The notes under the pieces were generated by a model. It had not been told where the DNA came from and did no database searches. It saw only the letters and a list, made by a program, of their open reading frames with translations. Shown one piece after another: positions 15,258 to 21,608 of a stretch of DNA of 43,065 nt. The translations under genes were made by a program, and so were the position numbers. Origin of the DNA: a virus. The number at the start of each line of letters is the position of its first letter. Position 1 is the first letter of the stretch. The stretch covers positions 1 to 43,065 of IMG/VR virus record IMGVR_UViG_3300036853_000165. One strand, written 5' to 3'.

Positions 15258-15994
15258 GCCGCCTCCGCCGCCATAATGGCGCGACCAATCAACTCTGGGA
15301 TTTGGTAGAGAATGGAATTTCCAATGGCGTGATTTCGGTCCATCCCAAAGGCAACCCCATTAGCGTCTCGGTAAAGCTCGGATGGATTCGCCAGCCGTGT
15401 TCTCCAACCAACTCTTGCACTCTCAAGACGGTCGATCGCTTGTATCGGCCCGTCTTGTCGTGCAAGGGAATCCCGAATCCGCGGCCATCCATTGAGGCCG
15501 TGGGCGTAGGCCACAATGAACACTCGCTGTCGCATGTGTGGGGCACCCATTGAGCAGCCCGATACGACAGACCATTCCGCATCGAACCCGCTTTCGGCCA
15601 AGTCTCCGAGTACGACCCCCATACCTCGATCAAGCAACGCTGCGACGTTCTCCACGAGCACGTAGTTCGGTCGAATCTCGCGAATGAGCCGGAGGTATTC
15701 TCGCCAGAGACCAGAGCGCTCGCCGGCGAGACCTTCTCCGCTTCCAGCTCTGCTGAGGTCTTGGCATGGAAAGCCGCCGCAGATGACATTGATTGCTCCA
15801 ATGTCGGCGAGGTGTTCGCGGCCCAGATCTCGAATGTCTTCAAAGCATGGCACCTTAGGCCAGTGTTTCGCCAGAACTTGGCGGCAAAACGGATCGATTT
15901 CGCAAAATGCAACCGTCTCGAATGCTCCCGTCTTTTCTAGGCCGAGAGAGAACGCTCCAATGCCGCTGAAAAGATCAAGCACGCGATAGATCAT
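15254..15994 (-). CDS. DNA cytosine-5 methyltransferase
   Basis: 246 residues. Motifs in order: I, LDLFSGIGAFSLGLE (residues 6-20); IV, GGFPCQDLS with catalytic Cys77; VI, VENV at 114-117; VIII, APHMRQRVF at 151-159; and a C-terminal AIGNSI motif X region. The target-recognition part is short, as in compact phage enzymes. No restriction endonuclease is nearby, so it is probably an orphan protecting enzyme. ATGA overlaps join it to both neighbours, and the 3' junction has GGAGGCGGCATGA. Confidence 0.95.
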   Translation of the reverse strand: MIYRVLDLFSGIGAFSLGLEKTGAFETVAFCEIDPFCRQVLAKHWPKVPCFEDIRDLGREHLADIGAINVICGGFPCQDLSRAGSGEGLAGERSGLWREYLRLIREIRPNYVLVENVAALLDRGMGVVLGDLAESGFDAEWSVVSGCSMGAPHMRQRVFIVAYAHGLNGWPRIRDSLARQDGPIQAIDRLESARVGWRTRLANPSELYRDANGVAFGMDRNHAIGNSILYQIPELIGRAIMAAEAA

Positions 15995-17007
15995 GCCGCC
16001 ACCAACTCGACGACGCCAACCAACTGACCGTTACCCGCGGGCACGAACAGCCTGCGATAGTTCATCCGCATCTCGTAGGCCGATGCCTCGATCTCGTGCA
16101 ATGTCGGCCCCTCCAATGCATCCGTTGCTTGCTTGAATATCATTGCGTCGTAATCAGGAAAGTCCCTGCCCAATAGCGGTTTCCCGATAATCTTGTTTCG
16201 CGGTAGTCTGGATGCGCTGCCGAGATACTCGCTCGTCACCGAATTACCCCGGACGGAGAGGATCGATCCCCGCTCCATTGCTCCGCTGCCAAAGGCGACG
16301 TGGATTACGTTGTCGGGTGTCGCGTGCCAGGCCGATAGAACCTCCGCCATCTTCGGAGAGACGTGATCGAGCGACAGCCGCAGGGCCTTCCACGGCTTGG
16401 CGCGCAACGGCGGTTGTGTCAGGCGGTCCAGCGCAAGCGCGGCATCGGTTGCGGATTCGTGGACGACCTCGCCGAAGGTTCCATCAATCTCGACCACCCG
16501 GCGAACGCTCGAAACCTTGTCGGCATTCAGGATGAGCCAATCCCGGCACGACTTGGCCGAGCTGATATCGACCTTGGCGTAGTGCCAGCACGTCACCGTG
16601 CCATACGTCGATTGCTCGAGCGCCACCCATCCCCGATTCCGACAGGACATCGCGCGGAGATCGCCCGAGACATGCGGGGAGAGACCCATGCGCCTGCGGA
16701 CGAACTCGGCATGGCCTTGGGGTGCGGGATGGGATTGGCCGTCGAAAAACCAGAGAGATGCTGATGCGGGAGCCGACACTGCGATTGGAAGCGCAAAGCA
16801 ATCTGATAGAAACCCCGTGTCACCATGCGAGCGGAAGAACATCGCCAGGGCGCCGACATCCTCCGCAGACGCCTTGCGCTCGCCCCTGATCCAGCGGTCG
16901 ATAGTGTATTTCGCGCAACCAATCGCATGGGCAACCTGTTCCGGCCGCACGGGCGTATGCGGGGCGCAGCGTTTGCGCAGAGCGTCACCGATGGGATTAT
17001 CGCGCAT
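15991..17007 (-). CDS. HTH and PAS-like regulator
   Basis: 338 residues. The first 60 form a Cro/YdaS-like helix-turn-helix (PEQVAHAIGCAKYTIDRWIRGERKA). The middle is unassigned. The last 100 have a PAS-like pattern with GNSVTSEYLGSASRLPRNKIIG, FPDYDAMIFKQATDA and MNYRRLFVPAGN, as in the PAS domains of alphaproteobacterial sensory proteins. It may sense a host signal and act on phage promoters. It overlaps its upstream neighbour by 11 bases and the methyltransferase by ATGA. Confidence 0.8.
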   Translation of the reverse strand: MRDNPIGDALRKRCAPHTPVRPEQVAHAIGCAKYTIDRWIRGERKASAEDVGALAMFFRSHGDTGFLSDCFALPIAVSAPASASLWFFDGQSHPAPQGHAEFVRRRMGLSPHVSGDLRAMSCRNRGWVALEQSTYGTVTCWHYAKVDISSAKSCRDWLILNADKVSSVRRVVEIDGTFGEVVHESATDAALALDRLTQPPLRAKPWKALRLSLDHVSPKMAEVLSAWHATPDNVIHVAFGSGAMERGSILSVRGNSVTSEYLGSASRLPRNKIIGKPLLGRDFPDYDAMIFKQATDALEGPTLHEIEASAYEMRMNYRRLFVPAGNGQLVGVVELVAA

Positions 17008-17212
17008 CCGATTTCACCAACTGGTGAGACTTCGTATGCGCATTATTTGGCGAATGAGCAGGACAATAGGCGCGACCATCAACGATATGAATTTGGCGGC
17101 CCCGGAAGGTGCATGGGCGACCATCTTTACGTCTTGCGACACAGCGCAAATGCGACCGCCACGATCTCACCTCGGGAGCCTCGAGATTGTCGAAAGTGAA
17201 ATCGTCGTCCAT
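16997..17212 (-). CDS. Small zinc-binding hypothetical protein
   Basis: 71 residues from ATG 17212 with AAGGGAAG upstream; a GTG codon directly before it is an alternative. It has the pattern CVARRKDGRPC then YCPAH, a likely zinc site common in small phage proteins. It begins with an acidic stretch (MDDDFTFDN). The 3' end overlaps the HTH-PAS gene by 11 bases. Confidence 0.7.
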   Translation of the reverse strand: MDDDFTFDNLEAPEVRSWRSHLRCVARRKDGRPCTFRGRQIHIVDGRAYCPAHSPNNAHTKSHQLVKSDAR

Positions 17213-17352
17213 CACACTTCCCTTGCGATAGCGGGCGTAACCGAATGGCGGAGACCGAAGGGCTCCGGGAGCGAAGCGACTAGCACGCGGGCCCGAAGGG
17301 CATCGCTATGACGTGGTCGCAGATCGGAAGCGTGGTTGCCCGAGTACTCCAT
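17212..17352 (-). CDS. Uncertain 46-residue ORF
   Basis: Open from ATG 17352 (4 bases after the preceding stop) to TGA 17212, which overlaps the next gene's ATG. It is Arg/Ser/Ala-rich with no recognisable fold. Its tight fit between neighbours is the only support, so this stretch may be a spacer. Confidence 0.3.
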   Translation of the reverse strand: MEYSGNHASDLRPRHSDALRARVLVASLPEPFGLRHSVTPAIAREV

Positions 17353-17355
17353 CGA

Positions 17356-17469
17356 TTATCCGAACAGGTAGAGGGCCAGCATTGTCAGCGGCCCCCAGAA
17401 TGCTGCGACGAATGCAATCAGGACGACCACCAAGCGGCCAGGGTGACGTGTCTCGATACCGGGGCGCAT
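17356..17469 (-). CDS. 37-residue membrane protein
   Basis: Begins directly after the TAG of the previous gene (ATG 17469) and ends TAA at 17356. It has a basic N-terminus (MRPGIETRHPGR) and one hydrophobic helix (LVVVLIAFVAAFWGPLTML). Third in a row of three tiny membrane genes. Function unknown. Confidence 0.6.
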   Translation of the reverse strand: MRPGIETRHPGRLVVVLIAFVAAFWGPLTMLALYLFG

Positions 17470-17604
17470 CTAGAAGTGCCTCACAAGCAAGCCAGCCGCG
17501 CATCCAAGAATCAGGCTCAGCAGAATTCCGAACTTTCCAGTATCCATCACGGCATTGACGCCGAGAGCCACGCCAACAAGACAAAGCGCCAGAGCATCGA
17601 GCAT
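17470..17604 (-). CDS. 44-residue membrane protein with two hydrophobic segments
   Basis: ATG 17604 has AGGAG about 8 bases upstream. Two short hydrophobic stretches (LDALALCLVGVALGV and GILLSLILGCAAGLLV) are separated by a short polar turn with a Lys, so it could form a small hairpin in the inner membrane. It is followed without a gap by the next membrane gene. Holin-like or superinfection roles are possible but unproven. Confidence 0.65.
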   Translation of the reverse strand: MLDALALCLVGVALGVNAVMDTGKFGILLSLILGCAAGLLVRHF

Positions 17605-17607
17605 CGG

Positions 17608-17745
17608 TCAGCTCCTCGTGACGAGGGCTACGCCAATGACAGCGAACGCGGCCGCTACGGCACACCATGCCCAAAGGTGAAGATCCTCCCAGCACAGAGG
17701 GCGGCAGATGGGGGATGACTTGGGACGGGGGAGACGATCAAACAC
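17608..17745 (-). CDS. 45-residue membrane protein, GTG start
   Basis: Starts at GTG 17745, overlapping the end of the preceding gene, with GGGGGG about 7 bases upstream. The N-terminal half is polar (MFDRLPRPKSSPICRP). A Trp-rich helix follows (LHLWAWCAVAAAFAVIGVAL). It ends 3 bases before the next membrane gene. Confidence 0.55.
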   Translation of the reverse strand: MFDRLPRPKSSPICRPLCWEDLHLWAWCAVAAAFAVIGVALVTRS

Positions 17746-17935
17746 AGGTGTTCCCCCCTGTCGTGTTGAGCGGCTGACGCGGGCAGAGCGGCGCGCGGCA
17801 TGTCTGCTCGGAGGTTGGTGGGCAGATGCAACCCGACGTCGGCTTCGCCAGATTGAAGAAGCGCTCGAATTGGCACATGTAGCAAACCGAGGCTTGTGCG
17901 CCGTGAACGCATTTGACGGAGGCGTCCGTGGTCAT
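17738..17935 (-). CDS. 65-residue cysteine-rich protein
   Basis: ATG 17935 is preceded by AGGAGGGCGGC. It contains CVHG, CYMC, CIC and CRAPLC, eight cysteines in all, and is probably a zinc-binding protein. It lies between a small basic gene and the small membrane genes. No family recognised. Confidence 0.68.
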   Translation of the reverse strand: MTTDASVKCVHGAQASVCYMCQFERFFNLAKPTSGCICPPTSEQTCRAPLCPRQPLNTTGGNTCV

Positions 17936-17944
17936 GCCGCCCTC

Positions 17945-18136
17945 CTACTGGCCCGGCCAGGTCAGAGCATCAGCGCGCCCAGTGAAGACGAGCCATGTGG
18001 CGCGAAGGCGACCCCAATCTCCATAGAACGGCAAGCTCCGTGCTGGCACCCAACGCCCGTCCGGCAGTCCGCACGAAACCGATTTCGCGTCTTCGACCAC
18101 TCGGCACACGTCAATGATGTTCGGGTATTTCCTCAT
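17945..18136 (-). CDS. 63-residue hypothetical protein
   Basis: ATG 18136 overlaps the stop of a 13-residue micro-ORF (ATGA) and has GGAGGGCGGC upstream. The sequence (KYPNIIDVCRVVEDAK, DWGRLRATWLVFTGRADALTW) looks like a compact folded protein. No family recognised. Confidence 0.65.
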   Translation of the reverse strand: MRKYPNIIDVCRVVEDAKSVSCGLPDGRWVPARSLPFYGDWGRLRATWLVFTGRADALTWPGQ

Positions 18137-18174
18137 GCCGCCCTCCGACGAGACTTACCCGCTGGCTTCTTCAT
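18133..18174 (-). CDS. 13-residue basic micro-ORF
   Basis: Encodes MKKPAGKSRRRAA with ATGA overlaps to the GIY-YIG gene upstream and the 63-residue gene downstream. The last codons contain CGGAGGGCGGC, the ribosome site of the next gene. It closely resembles the micro-ORF at 10257-10295 in size, charge and -AA ending. Confidence 0.45.
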   Translation of the reverse strand: MKKPAGKSRRRAA

Positions 18175-18455
18175 GAGACACACGACAAAAGACCCGGCTC
18201 ATAGCCGGCGCGGTTTTCCAGATCCATCGTCAGCATCTCAGGTGTGAAGTGAAACCATTCATGACGCACCCTGAGATGCTTGAAGTGCTGATGCAGGCGT
18301 CGCTCAAGAAGATGGTCGCCAAGCTGGAATGTCCGGATGACTTTCAGATCGTAGGGACTGGCAGCCCGCAGCGATTCCAGCCGAATGCAGAGATTATTCG
18401 CGTACCCGATCTTCACGGGGCCATCATCGCCAGCGCGGATGAAATAGACGGCCAT
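18171..18455 (-). CDS. GIY-YIG-type nuclease (T5orf172-like), short form
   Basis: 94 residues, coupled to the Cro-like gene by TGATG. The pattern follows the T5orf172-type GIY-YIG fold: VYFIRAGDDGPVKIGYANN, RLESLRAASPYDL, LLERRLHQHFKHLRVRHEWFHFTPE. It is a shorter paralogue of the protein at 9841-10260. The location just after cro suggests early expression, perhaps for attack on host DNA or homing. Confidence 0.82.
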   Translation of the reverse strand: MAVYFIRAGDDGPVKIGYANNLCIRLESLRAASPYDLKVIRTFQLGDHLLERRLHQHFKHLRVRHEWFHFTPEMLTMDLENRAGYEPGLLSCVS

Positions 18456-18694
18456 CAGGCGGCCCTCTTCTTTCGCTTCGTGAGTGACGCCCGATACGCC
18501 GCGACCGCCTCATCGAAATCGACCGGAAGCACGAGCCCGCCGGTTTCGATAGCTGTCCGCTCCTTCACTTCGCGAGGCGCCTGGGTAATGCCGGCGACGT
18601 ACTTGCGCATGGTCTCGCGACATTCGACGCCGACCCGCTTACCCAAACGGCTAATGGAGATACCGGTCTTTTCGATATATGCTCGGAGCAACAT
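18455..18694 (-). CDS. Cro-like HTH repressor
   Basis: 79 residues from ATG 18694; a TTG at 18730 in the same frame overlaps the promoter and is unlikely. The HTH runs over residues 1-55 (RAYIEKTGISISRLGKRVGVECRETMRKY). Divergent orientation to an S24 repressor is the classic cI/cro pair, so it is the likely lytic regulator. No clear ribosome site precedes it, so the transcript may be leaderless or nearly so. It ends in a KRKKRAA tail and is the first gene of the leftward operon. Confidence 0.8.
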   Translation of the reverse strand: MLLRAYIEKTGISISRLGKRVGVECRETMRKYVAGITQAPREVKERTAIETGGLVLPVDFDEAVAAYRASLTKRKKRAA

Positions 18695-18730
18695 AGGACG
18701 AGGCGTATCAGTTTCCGTGACACCCGTCAA
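18694..18730 (-). promoter_or_regulatory. Leftward early promoter (cro side)
   Basis: On the minus strand TTGACG (18730-18725) is followed by TGTCACG (18722-18716) and CTG at 18711-18709. The same order and spacing occur in the rightward early promoter at 19522. The -10 is weak (TACGCC at the expected 17-base spacing). The transcript would begin close to the ATG at 18694. Confidence 0.55.
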
Positions 18731-18757
18731 TAGGTAATTGATTGGCGATCTTACCTA
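18731..18757. promoter_or_regulatory. Operator palindrome between cro and repressor
   Basis: Perfect inverted repeat TAGGTAA (18731-18737) and TTACCTA (18751-18757), with centres 20 bp apart, so both half-sites face the same side of the helix. It lies just upstream of the cro -35 and before the repressor start, a place to control both directions. Confidence 0.55.
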
Positions 18758-18777
18758 TCCATGCTGACTTCGTTCCC

Positions 18778-19440
18778 ATGCGGAACCGAATCAGGGAGTT
18801 GCGGACGGCCAAGCGGCTTAGTTTGCAGCAGCTCGCCGAGTTGGTGGGCACGTCACGACAGCAGATACATCGCCTCGAAACGGGCGTAACCCGCGTGACC
18901 ATCGACTGGCTGGGACGGATCGCGCCCCACCTCGGAGTCGACCCCAAAGATTTGATGGCCGAAATCGCAAGTGTTAATAGAAAGTTACCGGATGATGAAC
19001 CGGACAAGAAAGATTTTGGTATTTTTCGTACCAATCCTGTGCCTCAAATAGAGCGCACGCTGCCTGTCCTCGGACGAGCAAGAGGCGGTGCGGAAGGGGC
19101 ATTCCATATGCCAAATGAACAACTTCCCGTAGATTGGACATTCCGGCCCCCTCAACTAGAAGGCGTAACTGACGCCTACGGTGTTTTTGTTTTCAGCGAC
19201 AGTATGTATCCCAAATATTGTGAAGGTCAGACGCTCTGGGTACATCCAGGAATGCCTTGCAAGCCCGGTGACGGGGTGGTGATCATCAAGCGCAATGATG
19301 CCGCCCTAATCAAAATCCTCGTCCGCCGCACACAGCATGTGATCCGCGTTCTCCAGATCCACCCGGAAGAAGAATTCGAGATCGAGCAGAGCGACATCCG
19401 GTCGATCCACCGAATCCTAGGCGCCATCGATCCAACCTGA
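18778..19440 (+). CDS. CI-like repressor, S24/LexA-type
   Basis: 220 residues from ATG 18778. The N-terminal HTH covers residues 1-60 (LSLQQLAELVGTSRQQIHRLETG). The C-terminal S24 peptidase-like domain has the catalytic Ser142 in FSDSMYP and Lys179 in ALIKIL. A GG-containing stretch (RARGGAEGAF, 100-109) precedes it and could be the self-cleavage region. Such repressors maintain lysogeny and cleave themselves when RecA is activated. The protein is divergent to cro and is followed by an intrinsic terminator. Confidence 0.93.
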   Translation: MRNRIRELRTAKRLSLQQLAELVGTSRQQIHRLETGVTRVTIDWLGRIAPHLGVDPKDLMAEIASVNRKLPDDEPDKKDFGIFRTNPVPQIERTLPVLGRARGGAEGAFHMPNEQLPVDWTFRPPQLEGVTDAYGVFVFSDSMYPKYCEGQTLWVHPGMPCKPGDGVVIIKRNDAALIKILVRRTQHVIRVLQIHPEEEFEIEQSDIRSIHRILGAIDPT

Positions 19441-19453
19441 TTTTCCCCTCTTC

Positions 19454-19490
19454 GGCCCGCCGGTTATGACATCCCGGCGGGCCTTTTTTT
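19454..19490 (+). terminator. Intrinsic terminator after repressor
   Basis: A perfect 10-bp stem, GGCCCGCCGG (19454-19463) with CCGGCGGGCC (19474-19483), is followed directly by seven T. It separates repressor transcription from the rightward early promoter. Confidence 0.92.
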
Positions 19491-19498
19491 GTTTTCTC

Positions 19499-19548
19499 TG
19501 TCACAGTGACAAACAAACCTGTTGACACTTGTCACGTTATCTGTGACA
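19499..19548 (+). promoter_or_regulatory. Rightward early promoter with repeated TGTCAC operators
   Basis: TTGACA (19522-19527) is followed by TGTCACG (19530-19536) and GTGACA (19543-19548). A perfect 13-bp palindrome, TGTCACAGTGACA, lies upstream (19499-19511). The TTGAC, TGTCACG and CTG blocks are spaced as in the cro promoter. The -10 is weak (GACAGT at 17 bases). Confidence 0.65.
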
Positions 19549-19554
19549 GTCTCT

Positions 19555-19829
19555 CCCATCAGCTACGGGAGATCGACACATGACGTCCATCAAAATCGAC
19601 AAGCACATCCCCGCTCCGGAAGTTCACGGCAATACCCTGTATCCGTGGAATGAGATGGAAGTCGGGGACAGCTTCTTTGCGCCAGGCAAAAGCCGCCGCA
19701 CGTTTAACGGCGCGATGCGTCGCAGGATGCAGCACGGAACGGCGAAGTTCATCGTCCGAGAAATAGACGGCGGAGCGCGTGTTTGGCGCGTGGCCTAACC
19801 CCACCCCATCAGCACGGGAGACGGACATG
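19555..19829 (+). repeat. Two copies of a CCCATCAGC-ACGGGAGA start cassette
   Basis: CCCATCAGC, then ACGGGAGA, then GACA precede the ATGs of two neighbouring genes: 19555-19582 (with an extra T and C) and 19805-19829. The shared stretch includes the ribosome site GGGAG and reaches well upstream of it. Confidence 0.55.
19580..19798 (+). CDS. Small phage protein with VGDSF motif
   Basis: 72 residues, first gene of the rightward early operon, with GGGAG about 10 bases before the ATG. It carries IPAPEVHGNTLYPWNEMEVGDSFFAP, a motif common in small phage and mobile-element proteins of Proteobacteria, followed by a basic patch and RVWRVA. It may bind nucleic acid; function is unknown. Confidence 0.78.
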   Translation: MTSIKIDKHIPAPEVHGNTLYPWNEMEVGDSFFAPGKSRRTFNGAMRRRMQHGTAKFIVREIDGGARVWRVA

Positions 19830-20135
19830 GCACGGCTTACGGCATCAAAGCTCGAAACGCTCAAGAGCACGACGGCGCATTGCTCCGCGTCTGAGGGCTT
19901 CCCGGCGGACTATTTAGAGACATTTGCCGAGCCGCTGCCGAATGGGGAATGCCTCTGTTGTGGTGAGGCCGCAACGTTCACCTGGGGTATGACCCACGGC
20001 GAGGGGTTTTGCGTCAAATGCGGTTGGCCTGCTCGGCTCTATCACTTCATCAAAACCGATGGCATCGAAACGCGCATCGTCCGTCTTCTTCAATACCACC
20101 CTGACGGAATCTCTCTGAACAAGAAGTCCGCCTAA
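19827..20135 (+). CDS. Cysteine-rich hypothetical protein
   Basis: 102 residues from ATG 19827, preceded by ACGGGAGACGGAC. It contains CLCCGEA and CVKCGWPAR, a four-cysteine zinc-ribbon pattern, and a C-terminal helical stretch. No family recognised. It is probably expressed immediately after infection. Confidence 0.75.
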   Translation: MARLTASKLETLKSTTAHCSASEGFPADYLETFAEPLPNGECLCCGEAATFTWGMTHGEGFCVKCGWPARLYHFIKTDGIETRIVRLLQYHPDGISLNKKSA

Positions 20136-20142
20136 CCACCCC

Positions 20143-20724
20143 GCTTCGTGAGGGAGACGATCATGACCGCAGCTAAATCGAAACCCCGAAGGCGCTTAAC
20201 CGCTGCCGAATGGGATGTCCTCTTGGATGCGGCTAATGCCTACGAAGCCGAGCCCGCAAACTTCGAAAACGATCCTGATGACAAGCGGCTCGATGCGCTC
20301 CACAGCGCCATCGAAAAGCTCCAACAGGCTTCGTGAGGGAGACGACCACAATGTTCCCACGAGTTGAATACGAGATGTCCCAGGCCGACCTTGATGAAAT
20401 CCTCAAGGCTTGCCGCTCGGTCCCCGTCATGATGGTCGGCGGATACGCACCGTCATCTCTTCAGGAAAATGCCAATCGCGCATGGGCGCGTCTCGGCGAG
20501 AAGATGGGATTCGACAGCGAGACGGTTCGTCCCATCGACGGCAAGGGGAATCGGTTCTTTACCGCCGTTCCGAGCGAAACCGAAGCGGCCCGTCAAGAGC
20601 GACTGACTCGCGAGTCCGAAGAGAAGCGCCAGCAGGAAATCGCTCGTCTTACTGATGAGATCGCTGAGCGGCAGCGGCAACTTGGTGCACTCAAAGCCGC
20701 TCGCGTGTCTCGTGAGGGAGACGA
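20143..20724 (+). repeat. Three copies of a CGTGAGGGAGACGA start cassette
   Basis: An 18-base unit, GCTTCGTGAGGGAGACGA, stands at 20143-20160 and 20328-20345. A third copy shares CGTGAGGGAGACGA at 20711-20724. Each precedes an ATG by 2-5 bases. In the second copy the TGA of GTGAGG is the stop of the preceding gene, and the third lies in the end of the preceding gene. Confidence 0.65.
20163..20336 (+). CDS. 57-residue hypothetical protein
   Basis: Starts at ATG 20163 directly after the repeated GAGGGAGACGATC cassette. The sequence is basic at the start (AAKSKPRRRLTAAEWD) and acidic in the middle, ending in a helix. It looks like a small folded phage protein; no family recognised. Confidence 0.68.
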   Translation: MTAAKSKPRRRLTAAEWDVLLDAANAYEAEPANFENDPDDKRLDALHSAIEKLQQAS

Positions 20725-20728
20725 GTGA
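20351..20728 (+). CDS. Coiled-coil hypothetical protein
   Basis: 125 residues from ATG 20351. An N-terminal globular part (SQADLDEILKACRS, ANRAWARLGEKMGFDSETV) is followed by a charged coiled coil rich in Glu, Gln and Arg. The globular part, with its RPIDGKGNRFF strand, resembles small phage proteins of unknown role. The stop overlaps the next ATG. Confidence 0.75.
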   Translation: MFPRVEYEMSQADLDEILKACRSVPVMMVGGYAPSSLQENANRAWARLGEKMGFDSETVRPIDGKGNRFFTAVPSETEAARQERLTRESEEKRQQEIARLTDEIAERQRQLGALKAARVSREGDE

Positions 20729-21084
20729 TGACCAATACTGATGACGGGCGCGCGGATGTCGCTGACGTTGGATTGCTCGGACGCGGGATCGTGTTCACGC
20801 AATATCTGATGCCTGATGGTCGCAAGCAGCGTACCGAGATTGACCGCCCTGCAGAAATCGAAGCGCTCGCACAGCAGTTCATCGACGCTGGTGGTTGGTA
20901 CGAATCCGAGATGCTGTCGGATTTCACCACCATCAGCTTGACGGCCTGCTTCAAGGTCGACGGACAGCCGGACGATATCGAGATCGTACTGTGTCGCAAC
21001 GGACCAGAAGTTCTGGATGCTGTCGATAATCTCGTGCGCAAGTCGATCGAATGGCTCGCCAAGGCCACCAGAGACGCGTCATGA
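20728..21084 (+). CDS. Hypothetical protein
   Basis: 118 residues from ATG 20728; it overlaps the previous stop by one base (TGATG) and the next gene by ATGA. It begins with a polar stretch and has a mixed alpha/beta pattern (IVFTQYLMPDGRKQRTEI, FTTISLTACFKVDG). No family recognised. Confidence 0.72.
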   Translation: MTNTDDGRADVADVGLLGRGIVFTQYLMPDGRKQRTEIDRPAEIEALAQQFIDAGGWYESEMLSDFTTISLTACFKVDGQPDDIEIVLCRNGPEVLDAVDNLVRKSIEWLAKATRDAS

Positions 21085-21293
21085 CCGATGGTGCCCAAGC
21101 ATATTACGCCGCGATCGATGCTCTCCGTGCCGGAGGACGGTTTCCCGAGGCCCTTGAGGCCGCACGCTGTGCCATGCGTCCCGGAGGGGTGTGTGATTGG
21201 CTTGAGGCCCCCATCGCCCGATACGAGGCAACAGAAGCCTTTATCAACCATACAAGAGAGACCGCCTTCAACATGAGGAGTGCCGCAGAATGA
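21081..21293 (+). CDS. 70-residue hypothetical protein
   Basis: ATG 21081 overlaps the preceding stop (ATGA), and its own stop overlaps the next ATG. It is helical (AYYAAIDALRAGGRFPEALEA) with two cysteines. No family recognised; the strict coupling supports that it is a real gene. Confidence 0.68.
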   Translation: MTDGAQAYYAAIDALRAGGRFPEALEAARCAMRPGGVCDWLEAPIARYEATEAFINHTRETAFNMRSAAE

Positions 21294-21475
21294 CCGCCGC
21301 TCCCCGCATCGACTACTTCGCCCTCGGCACGGCACTCACTCGCAAGAGCATAGAGGAATGCCATGCAGCTCGTAGGGAGATCGAATACCTCGTTGCCATG
21401 CATGGACCTGTGGATGTCCTGAGAGCGGCGAGGAAGGGATTGGAGACTCACGCGAAGGAGAATGGCAATGGGTGA
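21290..21475 (+). CDS. 61-residue hypothetical protein
   Basis: ATGA overlap with the preceding gene; its end overlaps the next small gene by 8 bases. It contains FALGTALTRKSIEECHAAR and a helical C-terminus. No family recognised. Confidence 0.68.
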   Translation: MTAAPRIDYFALGTALTRKSIEECHAARREIEYLVAMHGPVDVLRAARKGLETHAKENGNG

Positions 21476-21608
21476 TCCCTGCATCACGGCAATTGCTTGG
21501 GCTCTGTTGTTGTGCGGCGGCGCCGGGTTTCTCGTCGGATTTGTGTGGGGATGGATACAGGCGCTCAATTTTCATGCCGGCCTATCATCTCGCAGGAGGA
21601 AATCATGA
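21468..21608 (+). CDS. 46-residue membrane protein
   Basis: Starts at ATG 21468 with GAAGGAG upstream and ends at TGA 21608, overlapping the HNH gene start (ATGA). One long hydrophobic helix (AIAWALLLCGGAGFLVGFVW) precedes a basic tail (SSRRRKS), giving a likely cytoplasmic C-terminus. Function unknown. Confidence 0.65.
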   Translation: MGDPCITAIAWALLLCGGAGFLVGFVWGWIQALNFHAGLSSRRRKS

